Below are positions 53,582-61,073 of a DNA stretch of 64,000 nucleotides, piece after piece. The notes beneath the pieces are model-generated. The model saw only the letters and a list, made by a program, of their open reading frames with translations, ran no database searches and was not told the origin of the DNA. The DNA is from Akkermansiaceae bacterium. GTDB taxonomy: Bacteria > Verrucomicrobiota > Verrucomicrobiia > Verrucomicrobiales > Akkermansiaceae. The DNA is taken from positions 1 to 64,000 of the forward strand of contig JANYEC010000033.1 in assembly GCA_025363295.1 (NCBI GenBank). The letters run 5' to 3'. How positions within the stretch are numbered: position 1 is the stretch's first letter; each line of letters opens with the position of its first letter. A program made the position numbers and the translations under genes.

Positions 53582-54976
53582 TCAGACAGGTTGCAAGAAC
53601 CGGCGTTGGGCTTCTTCTTCCGGATTGTGCGGAATCGTTGCGTTTTCCTGCTTCGTGTCTGCTAGAAGTTCGTCGCGAAATTTCGCGATGATCGCTTCGA
53701 CTGGCCACGACGACGCTTCTCCAAAAGCACAGATGGTGCGACCGTCGATCTGATAGGCAACGCTTTCTAACGTATCGATATCAGACGGACTCGCAGTGCC
53801 CTCCACGAGGCGGTCGGAGATTTTTTTCATCCATGTGGAACCCTCACGGCAAGGCGTGCATTGGCCACAGGATTCATGGGCATAGAAGGCGTTCAGGTTA
53901 TTGAGCACCCAAGACATTTTGCGTGTGTCATCGAGCACGATGACGCCGCCGGAGCCAGCCATAGAACCACAGGCGGCTAGAGTGTCAAAGTCCATTTGGA
54001 TGTCCCAGAAATCGAGTTCGCGCTCACTGCCATCCGGGTTCTTCAGTTTGAATTTTTCCTCGCACTTGAGGATCTTCGATGACGAGCCACCGGGGATGAC
54101 GGCTTTGAATTCACGCCCGTCTTTGGGGCCGCCGCACATGTCGTAGAGGAGCTCGCGCATGGTGATCTTGCCCACCTCGACTTCGAAATAACCGGGATTT
54201 TTAACATCGCCGGAAACGCAAAGGATGCGGGTGCCAGTGTTTCTAGCAACTCCGAGTTTCGCATACTCATCGCCACCCATCCGGATGATGTGCTTCACAT
54301 GACAGAGCGACTCCACGTTATTCACGATCGTAGGACACATGTAGAGACCGAGGGCCGCAGGGAAATACGGGGGTTTGATGCGTGGATAGGGGCGCTTGCC
54401 TTCGAGCGATTCAATGAGGCCCGTCTCCTCGCCGCAGATGTAGGCACCTGCGCCACGGTGGACGTAAATTTCCACATCGAAGCCCGAGCCTAACACGTTC
54501 GTGCCAAGGAAGTTTTTCGCTCGGGCTTCTTCAATCGCCCGCTCGACGATGAGAGCGGCTTCCGGGAATTCCTCGCGAATGTAAATGTAGGCGGTGTGCG
54601 CCCCAACGGCAAAACACGAGATCACCATGCCCTCGACCAGCTGGTGCGGATCCTGATGAAGGATGTAACGATCTTTAAAAGTGCCGGGCTCGGATTCATC
54701 ACCGTTGCAGATCAGATAGACGGGCTTGGTATTGTTAGGCGGAATGAAAGTCCACTTCATACCGGTGGGGAAACCCGCGCCGCCACGACCGCGCAGGCCG
54801 GATTTTTTCACTTCTTCAGTGATTTCCTTCGGCTGCATGGAGAAGGCCTTTTTTAGATCCTCATAACCGCCATCGCGCATGTAGCAGTCGATGGACGGGT
54901 CCCAACCCTCGCGATCCACATTTTTAAAGATGAGCCGGTATTCTTTCGGGTGAGGCTGCTTGGTGTAGGTAATCAT
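53582..54976 (-). CDS. nuoF: NADH-quinone oxidoreductase subunit F
   Basis: Carries the FMN that accepts electrons from NADH in respiratory Complex I. The 464-residue protein has LRGRGGAGFPTGMKW (FMN/NADH glycine loop), CNGDESEPGTFKDR, AGAYICGEETGLIESLEGKRP, and the [4Fe-4S] motif SCGQCTPCREG with a later Cys in RTICAFGEA. ATG 54976 (MITYTKQPHPKEYRLIF) fits; 30 upstream residues in the frame are not conserved. It is separated from nuoE by mprF and virJ. Confidence 0.96.
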   Translation of the reverse strand: MITYTKQPHPKEYRLIFKNVDREGWDPSIDCYMRDGGYEDLKKAFSMQPKEITEEVKKSGLRGRGGAGFPTGMKWTFIPPNNTKPVYLICNGDESEPGTFKDRYILHQDPHQLVEGMVISCFAVGAHTAYIYIREEFPEAALIVERAIEEARAKNFLGTNVLGSGFDVEIYVHRGAGAYICGEETGLIESLEGKRPYPRIKPPYFPAALGLYMCPTIVNNVESLCHVKHIIRMGGDEYAKLGVARNTGTRILCVSGDVKNPGYFEVEVGKITMRELLYDMCGGPKDGREFKAVIPGGSSSKILKCEEKFKLKNPDGSERELDFWDIQMDFDTLAACGSMAGSGGVIVLDDTRKMSWVLNNLNAFYAHESCGQCTPCREGSTWMKKISDRLVEGTASPSDIDTLESVAYQIDGRTICAFGEASSWPVEAIIAKFRDELLADTKQENATIPHNPEEEAQRRFLQPV

Positions 54977-55038
54977 GGAAGGGGTCTGGAGGACTATCGC
55001 TAAAAAGGCTCTTTTCGCAAAACCGATTTTCTGAAATT

Positions 55039-55866
55039 TCACATTTTGGCGGGCGGAAGCGTCCATTTTAGCGCCTCATCAAGTTTTTTCAGAAATTCAT
55101 CGCCAGCGCCGCCCATGTCGTGAAGGCAGTTAGGAAGCTTGAGAACGAGATGGGGAATCTTTCCCAAATGCTTCAACCACGTCACGTCGTCCAATGGGTC
55201 GAGACCGGCGGCGAATTGAGCGATTCTCAAGCCACTCAGCTTGGGTGCGAAATCCGCCAAGGCAAATGCCCCCGGTCCAGAAGGTTCCATGCCCAGCAGA
55301 TCGCTCTCCGTGATGCCGAAGCGTCCATGTTCTCCAGGTGCCGCCAGCAAAAGTCCCACCAATCCTGGAGGTCTTTCGGGAAAAGCAGCGGCCGCGATCG
55401 ATTGCTCTGCGCCGGTGGACCAGCCGCCATACCAGACAGGGTCTTCATCATCGAGATCCGCCCGCTCACGCACGGCGGCCACGGCGGCAGAAAATCCGGC
55501 AGCAAGCTCCGCCTGATCGTATTTCCGGCTGTCTGCAAAGCCTCGGCAATCCCAGCCACCGACCGCGTAACCTTTTGCCACTAGATGCCTAGCAACTTTT
55601 TCCTCCCAATATGACCAACCACCGTCGCCCGTGCCAAGAATCACGATGCCGCGCGGGTTATCAGTTTCATTATAATACAATGTCTGATAGTGTCCATGCG
55701 GCAACTCGATGGGTAGAATTTCACCACTTCCCCTGAAATTTCGAGGGAGGACTAGGTGCATGATGAACTTCACTAACAAAGCCAAAATCACCACACCAAT
55801 CACGATCAAGATATGGCGCAGCCAGCGGCGTTTTTTAGGGAGCGGAGCGATTTCTAATTCAGTCAT
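55039..55866 (-). CDS. VirJ/AcvB-type serine hydrolase
   Basis: A 275-residue alpha/beta hydrolase with one N-terminal membrane helix (about 16-36), so the catalytic domain probably lies in the periplasm. The nucleophile elbow is GGWSTGAEQ (GxSxG), and LPNCLHDMGG near the end holds the likely catalytic His. The region NPRGIVILGTGDGGWSYWEEKVARHLVAKGYAVGGWDCRGF matches the VirJ/AcvB family. AcvB hydrolyses lysyl-phosphatidylglycerol in Agrobacterium. Here the ATG overlaps the mprF stop as ATGA, so the same pairing with MprF holds. Confidence 0.88.
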   Translation of the reverse strand: MTELEIAPLPKKRRWLRHILIVIGVVILALLVKFIMHLVLPRNFRGSGEILPIELPHGHYQTLYYNETDNPRGIVILGTGDGGWSYWEEKVARHLVAKGYAVGGWDCRGFADSRKYDQAELAAGFSAAVAAVRERADLDDEDPVWYGGWSTGAEQSIAAAAFPERPPGLVGLLLAAPGEHGRFGITESDLLGMEPSGPGAFALADFAPKLSGLRIAQFAAGLDPLDDVTWLKHLGKIPHLVLKLPNCLHDMGGAGDEFLKKLDEALKWTLPPAKM

Positions 55867-58478
55867 GATGATTTTGGGCGACCGATTACATTCCGCCAAC
55901 CTCCGCCAATCAAGGCGGTGATGTCGGTGAGGGCGGCAGGCAGGTGCCACGAACCCGGGACCGCCAGATAACGCGGTTCCCACTGGGGGTTGAACTTTTC
56001 CTTGAACTCGCGGAGACCTTGGAAGTTGTAAAACGCACTACCACGCAGATAGATGAGGGCACCCAGTTTCTGCCAGAGAGGAGCTAGAGGATGCGCGACC
56101 ATTCCAGACAGCGGTGCCATTCCGAGACCAAACCACTGATAGCCCTCGCCCTTCCCCCAAAGGAAAAGTTCCGTAAAAAGGAAATCCATCACACAGCTCG
56201 GGGCCTCCGCGCTGTGCCTCATGAGATCCACCGAAAGCTCCTCATGCTTTCCGCCACACCATAAGTTAGCGAATGCGCATGCCACGCCGTCTTTGGTGAC
56301 CACTGCCATCAATCCTCTCTCCAGATAAGCTTCATCAAAACGTCCTAACGAAAAGCTTTTTTCCCGGGCCGCATGGTTCGCAAGCCACCCGTCGGAAAGC
56401 GCCCGTAGCGCGGGCATTTCCTTTTTAACTTGCTCAGGCTTCCAGATTTCAAACTGCAACCCTTCACGTTCCGCACGGTTGCGTGCCTTGCGGAGTTTTC
56501 TAGCAGCGGGACTTTCCACATCGAAATCCGTTAGTGCCACGCGCGCTTCTTCGCCCAGCTTGAACAAGCGCATCCCCATATCCACATAGTGAGGGATGCT
56601 ACCGGCTGAAATCTGATAGTAACAGACACGGAATCCTTCATCTTCTGCTTCTTCGTTGAAGCTCCATAACAGATCATCCCACTCGTCCTCATCTCCCACT
56701 GGATCCCCCATCACGATTCGTGATCGGCCCTGCTCGCCATACATCACGAACGAGCGGCCGGTCTCGCTGAAATGAAACATCTTGTCTCCCAGAAGCGCGA
56801 GATGCGATTGGCACTGCGGCGCGGAAAGAACCAACCGCGTAATTTTTTCCCAAGCCTTTTCGTCGATCACATCTCCCTCGCCCGAGGAGCGCGGAGGCGT
56901 CCTGCGCAGCCACTGAGCCAGCATCACACCGATGAGCAGCACTGCGATCCCTACCTGACCGCGAAGGAAACGCGATGCATCTCCCTCGAATGAAAACTTC
57001 CACCACAACTCACTCTGATACTCGATATGGCGGCTGGTAAAAAATCCCAGCCACACGGACACCGATGTGAGTCCACCTAACAAAATCCACCATTCCAAGG
57101 TAAAACGCCGGGACCAGACCGCTGCATGGCGGTGGAAATAATCGCCATAGGGAAGCAGGCAGAGCAGCAAAAACCCAAGGATCAATGCTTCCTCATAATC
57201 CACACCCTTCAGCATTGAAAACACCACCCCCGAGGATGATAGAAAAATCGCCGCCCACCAAGCGGCATGCACGCGGCGCTGGAGTCCCCGTGCCACGATA
57301 ATGAGAGCGACACCCGCGATGCTAGAGAGGAAGTGGGACGTTTCCACAAATGACAGAGGGATTCGCGCGATCAGCCAGTCGCGCCGTCCCGGCTCCATCG
57401 GGGTGTTCGCGGAAAGGAGCAACACGAAGCCGCCCGCCAAGGCCAGCAAGGGACCGAGGCGAGGTCCTAACCTGCGCCAGACACCGCCGAGAATGCCCGC
57501 GCCATGGGTGAAATGGCGGCGATGCTCCCAAAGCTCCCGCCCGCCCATCCAGGCGGCCGCCACCACAAAAGGCATCAGATAGAAGAGCACCCGATAGGAC
57601 AACAAGGCCGCCGCTAACCAAGCATGAGGCAGCGCGGAACCCACCAATTTTGTCACCGAAAGCTCTAACACACCGACTCCGCCCGGCACATGGCTGAGAG
57701 CGCTGAGAAACTGGGAAACGATCACCGCACCGAGAAATCCTGCGGTGCCGATGCTCCCAAGATCCGCGGGCATCAACACCCGGATGGCCATGCCCGCCAT
57801 GATCCAGTCCAACGCGGAAACAAAAATGGATCCCGCAAGCAACAACGTGGGAGGTAGAGTTTCCGAACGACCCTTCCGCCTGCGCCAAGCATTCAGCCCA
57901 ATCACCACCCCCACGCCCGCGATCAGCAAGAGGGCAATCTCCCGCACCAATATCGGATGAAGTAGTGGTAAAATTCCTGGTGCGATTCCTAACAGCACAC
58001 CTGCGACCAAAGCATTTCCAGCCCATCCGGCGACCATGGCAAATCCCGCCATCTTCGCCACTTCTGCCGGGGTCAGTCCGTTGCTGGTGTATAAACGCAT
58101 TCTAACTCCACCACCTCCCAAGAGCGTGCCTCCCGCGTTCATGCTGAAAGCGGCGGCGATGTATGAGCAGCCAAGCGCATTTCTAACTGGAATTTTTTTA
58201 CCTAACCAACGTAACGAAAAAAGATCAATCGATGCATTGCTCAGGTAACTCAGCGCCGTGCAGGCCAGCGCTAAAGCAACATGCTTCCAACCTAAGCGAG
58301 CTAATGCCGCGTTCAGATCATCCATGTGAAACTCCGCCCATTCGCGGTGCAGGGCGATCAATGCAAAACTCATCACCGCCAGCCAACCAGCGATTCCGAG
58401 ACGCCAAAGCCAAATTCTCAAGCGCGAGATTTCCTCGGGTGCGGGGACGGCGGTGGTGATCGCTTCAGAGTCGCTCAT
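55863..58478 (-). CDS. mprF: Phosphatidylglycerol lysyltransferase MprF-like
   Basis: An 871-residue protein with about 14 membrane segments (roughly residues 25-530: flippase domain with GGTLLGGGGVRMRLYTSNGLTPAEVAKMAGFAM and SHVPGGVGVLELSV) and a cytoplasmic GNAT-like synthase domain (about 555-860) with FVMYGEQGRSRIVMGDPVG, LRKARNRAEREGLQFEIW and FGLGMAPLSGM. It moves an amino acid from tRNA to phosphatidylglycerol and flips the product, giving resistance to cationic peptides. It is co-transcribed with the VirJ-type hydrolase and inserted between nuoE and nuoF. Confidence 0.93.
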   Translation of the reverse strand: MSDSEAITTAVPAPEEISRLRIWLWRLGIAGWLAVMSFALIALHREWAEFHMDDLNAALARLGWKHVALALACTALSYLSNASIDLFSLRWLGKKIPVRNALGCSYIAAAFSMNAGGTLLGGGGVRMRLYTSNGLTPAEVAKMAGFAMVAGWAGNALVAGVLLGIAPGILPLLHPILVREIALLLIAGVGVVIGLNAWRRRKGRSETLPPTLLLAGSIFVSALDWIMAGMAIRVLMPADLGSIGTAGFLGAVIVSQFLSALSHVPGGVGVLELSVTKLVGSALPHAWLAAALLSYRVLFYLMPFVVAAAWMGGRELWEHRRHFTHGAGILGGVWRRLGPRLGPLLALAGGFVLLLSANTPMEPGRRDWLIARIPLSFVETSHFLSSIAGVALIIVARGLQRRVHAAWWAAIFLSSSGVVFSMLKGVDYEEALILGFLLLCLLPYGDYFHRHAAVWSRRFTLEWWILLGGLTSVSVWLGFFTSRHIEYQSELWWKFSFEGDASRFLRGQVGIAVLLIGVMLAQWLRRTPPRSSGEGDVIDEKAWEKITRLVLSAPQCQSHLALLGDKMFHFSETGRSFVMYGEQGRSRIVMGDPVGDEDEWDDLLWSFNEEAEDEGFRVCYYQISAGSIPHYVDMGMRLFKLGEEARVALTDFDVESPAARKLRKARNRAEREGLQFEIWKPEQVKKEMPALRALSDGWLANHAAREKSFSLGRFDEAYLERGLMAVVTKDGVACAFANLWCGGKHEELSVDLMRHSAEAPSCVMDFLFTELFLWGKGEGYQWFGLGMAPLSGMVAHPLAPLWQKLGALIYLRGSAFYNFQGLREFKEKFNPQWEPRYLAVPGSWHLPAALTDITALIGGGWRNVIGRPKSS

Positions 58479-58550
58479 TGAATAGAAATATCTCGTTAGA
58501 CCATCCTCTGTGGGATGGTGCTGGCAATGACTATGATCGTAATTGGCACG

Positions 58551-58585
58551 TTTTCATCTGCGTTCATCCGCATCTATCTGCAATT
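58551..58585. repeat. Dispersed repeat between mprF and nuoE
   Basis: Read from the minus strand the segment contains GATGCGGATGAACGCAGATG, close to the copy after queC (1368-1396), in the opposite orientation. It lies in the gene-free 58479-58669 stretch where mprF-virJ joins the nuo genes. The rest of that stretch shows no feature. Confidence 0.5.
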
Positions 58586-58669
58586 AAAAAATTTAAAGTT
58601 GCCATCAGCTAGCGTCGCAGCCCGGACGATTTGCGGATAAAAGTCAGCCGGGTAATCTCCTAGACGATC

Positions 58670-59233
58670 CTAATATTTTGCAAGCAACTCCTCTGCCTTT
58701 TCGGGAGCAATGCATTCGTGGAAATCATCGTTTACCATGCAAACCGGCGCACTGCCGCAGGAGGCGAGACACTCCGCATATTCGACCGAGAATTTTCCAC
58801 ATGGGGAAACGGACACGGGATGATGATGGGAATCACTTGCAGACCGATCAATCCCAGTAAGTTCGCAAAGTCGCTCCATCAGCTCGTACGAACCACCCAT
58901 CGCACAAGACAATGTGCGGCAGACGCGAATGTGGAATTTCCCTGGCGCGGATTGGCGGAAGCCCGGATAGAACGTTACCACTTCCAGAACTTTGATAGGC
59001 TCGATTTCCAATTTCGCCGCAACCCACTCGATCGATGGAGCGGAAATATAGCCAAATTTATGCTGCACGATATGAAGCAACGGCAAGGTCGCCGAGCGCT
59101 TGTTCACCGTGTAATGGGAAATGCGATCATTTGCTTCCGCTTCCAATTCAGGAGTGATGACAAACCGCGGATAGAACTGGCTGCCAGGAGTCTCGTGCGA
59201 GGCGATGGTTTCTTCGAGAGTGGAGTGGGACAT
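58670..59233 (-). CDS. nuoE: NADH-quinone oxidoreductase subunit E
   Basis: The 187-residue subunit holding the [2Fe-2S] cluster N1a beside NuoF. The thioredoxin-like domain has CRTLSCAMGG and ECLASCGSAPVCMVNDDFHECI with the four cluster cysteines. The N-terminal helical half (LPLLHIVQHKFGYISAPSIEWVAAKLEI) is normal. A short acidic/His insert (SASDSHHHP) lies between the cysteine pairs. ATG 59233 (MSHSTLEET) is used; 14 frame residues upstream derive from the inverted repeat region. Confidence 0.95.
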   Translation of the reverse strand: MSHSTLEETIASHETPGSQFYPRFVITPELEAEANDRISHYTVNKRSATLPLLHIVQHKFGYISAPSIEWVAAKLEIEPIKVLEVVTFYPGFRQSAPGKFHIRVCRTLSCAMGGSYELMERLCELTGIDRSASDSHHHPVSVSPCGKFSVEYAECLASCGSAPVCMVNDDFHECIAPEKAEELLAKY

Positions 59234-59248
59234 AGTGAACGATGAGTT

Positions 59249-59740
59249 AGCCGCAAAAAAGCGCAGAAAGCACAAAAAAGAGGAAAAAAGCGGGAGTTAG
59301 AATGAGGGAAGTTCCTGTGAGATGATGTATTTACGGATTTCGAGTTCGGGTGCTCCGAAGTTGATGATCAAACCGTGTTCTTTGCGACAAGCACGGAGAT
59401 AACCAAGGAGTTGCGCGGTGTGCCCGGGAGCGATCACTTTGGCAGCTTTGACCTCGATGACTAATTCACCTTCAATCATCAGTTCGATGAGAAGATCCCC
59501 AAGCACGGTTCCGTCGGCATCAAAAACCTGGAGGACGAGCTGCTGCTCAACGTCGATTCCCTGATTCCTCAAACGATGCGCCATCCCGTTTTCATAAATC
59601 ATTTCCTTATGACCATGACGTAAAAAGGAGTGCAGCGAAAATGCCGTTTCCCTTACTTTGTCGCAGAGTTCGAAAATTGGATCTTTCGCGGTCATCAAAG
59701 CATCAATCTGTATCTTCAACTTTTGCGCCTTTTTGCGGCT
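59249..59740. mobile_element. GxxExxY cassette bounded by 17-bp inverted repeats
   Basis: AGCCGCAAAAAAGCGCA (59249-59265) and the reverse complement of 59724-59740 (AGCCGCAAAAAGGCGCA) match at 16 of 17 positions. They face each other on both sides of one GxxExxY gene and nothing else, giving a 492-bp unit placed exactly between nuoE and nuoD. No target-site duplication is clear. There is no transposase, so it would be a non-autonomous element if mobile. The arrangement is seen directly; mobility is inferred. Confidence 0.6.
59297..59719 (-). CDS. GxxExxY-family protein
   Basis: A 140-residue protein. The name-giving motif region reads GHKEMIYENGMAHRLRNQGIDVEQQLVLQV, followed by DLLIELMIEGELVIEVKAAKVIAPGHTAQLLGYLRACRKEHGLIINFG, the conserved end of the family; the D..IE.K pattern resembles a PD-(D/E)xK nuclease core. 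Function is unknown and members are often present in many copies per genome. Start ATG 59719 or ATG 59695. It interrupts the nuoD-nuoE pair and is flanked by inverted repeats. Confidence 0.9.
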   Translation of the reverse strand: MKIQIDALMTAKDPIFELCDKVRETAFSLHSFLRHGHKEMIYENGMAHRLRNQGIDVEQQLVLQVFDADGTVLGDLLIELMIEGELVIEVKAAKVIAPGHTAQLLGYLRACRKEHGLIINFGAPELEIRKYIISQELPSF

Positions 59741-59749
59741 GAAAATTCT

Positions 59750-61009
59750 TTATCTATCACACTCGCCCATGACAAAGTCTAGCGAACCTAGGATTGCCGG
59801 AATATCCGAAACCATGTGGCCGGGCAGAAGCTTCGAAGTGATCGATAGATTGCAGAACGAGGGACTACGGATTTTTAAGCGATACGGCACACCACCTCCC
59901 TTGGAATGAATGTAAAATCCGAGCTCGCCCTTGGGATTTTCTGCGGCGAAATAAACCTCACCCGCGGGAGCATCGATGCCTTGAGTGGAGACAATGAAGT
60001 GGTGGATGAGCTCTTCCATCGACATCATGACCTTCTCTTTGTTAGGGAGCATGCTCTTGGAATCCGCTAGATTGACCGGACCCTCGGGCATGGTATCGAG
60101 GACCTGCCGGCAAATGAGAATCGACTGGCGCATTTCCTCCATCCGAATCTGATAGCGGGCGTAGCAGTCGCCTTCATCGGCGATCGGCACATCAAACTGA
60201 TATTTTTCGTAGCCCAGATACGGGCTGTCCTTCCGCAGATCGCGGGCGACACCTGAGGCACGCAGATTCGGCCCGGTCATGCCCCAAGCGATGGCGGATT
60301 CACGGCTGATCACGCCGACATTCACCATACGGTCGATGAAGATCTTGTTCTTATCGAGCAACTTGGAAATTTCTCCGATGGTCACCAGGCACTCATCGAG
60401 AAACTGGCGGACAGTGGCTTCGAAGCCCGGCGGCATATCGCGGAGTTGGCCACCGACGCGGGTGTAGGAAGTGGTGAAACGTGCGCCTGTTAGCTGCTCG
60501 CACATGTTATAAACTTTTTCGCGCTCGGTGAATGTGTAGAGGAAAACGGTCATTGCCCCGACGTCCATCGCACAAACCCCAACGCCTAACATATGGGAGG
60601 AAATTCGCGCGAGTTCACAGCAGAGCACGCGCAAGGCCTGGCCGCGCGGTGGCAGCGTCCAACCCATCAATTTTTCCACGGCACAGGCGTAGGCGACGTT
60701 GTTCGCTAACGGGGCAAGATAGTCCAAACGGTCCGTGTAGGGCACGAACTGGTTGTAGTGCATGTTTTCCGCGATCTTTTCATCACCACGATGCAGGAAA
60801 CCAACGTCTGGATCAGCTGAGTCGATAATTTCACCGTTCAGCTCGAGAATGAGGCGCAGCACCCCGTGAGTCGCCGGGTGAGACGGACCCATGTTGAGAA
60901 CCATGCGCTCGCCAACGAGGTCGTCCGTTTCAGCGTGGTAACTGTCCGCAGCTCGTGCGGCGCGGGCCATGGTGTCAGGGGCGTCGATTTCTTGGGTAGT
61001 GGTGCTCAT
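59750..61009 (-). CDS. nuoD: NADH-quinone oxidoreductase subunit D
   Basis: The 49-kDa-type subunit that forms the quinone pocket of Complex I. The 419-residue protein has MVLNMGPSHPATHGVLRL with the quinone-site His, DPDVGFLHRGDEKIAE, PYTDRLDYLAPLANN, LRVLCCELARISSHML, the FTEREKVYNM segment, and the end SDIPAILGSLDFVMGECDR. ATG 61009 is chosen near the conserved region. nuoABC are not directly upstream. Confidence 0.97.
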   Translation of the reverse strand: MSTTTQEIDAPDTMARAARAADSYHAETDDLVGERMVLNMGPSHPATHGVLRLILELNGEIIDSADPDVGFLHRGDEKIAENMHYNQFVPYTDRLDYLAPLANNVAYACAVEKLMGWTLPPRGQALRVLCCELARISSHMLGVGVCAMDVGAMTVFLYTFTEREKVYNMCEQLTGARFTTSYTRVGGQLRDMPPGFEATVRQFLDECLVTIGEISKLLDKNKIFIDRMVNVGVISRESAIAWGMTGPNLRASGVARDLRKDSPYLGYEKYQFDVPIADEGDCYARYQIRMEEMRQSILICRQVLDTMPEGPVNLADSKSMLPNKEKVMMSMEELIHHFIVSTQGIDAPAGEVYFAAENPKGELGFYIHSKGGGVPYRLKIRSPSFCNLSITSKLLPGHMVSDIPAILGSLDFVMGECDR

Positions 61010-61073
61010 GCCGGAATTGCCGGGCAAATAAGCGCCCAGAAACGCTCAATTCGCAAGGGCTTTGTGAAAATTT

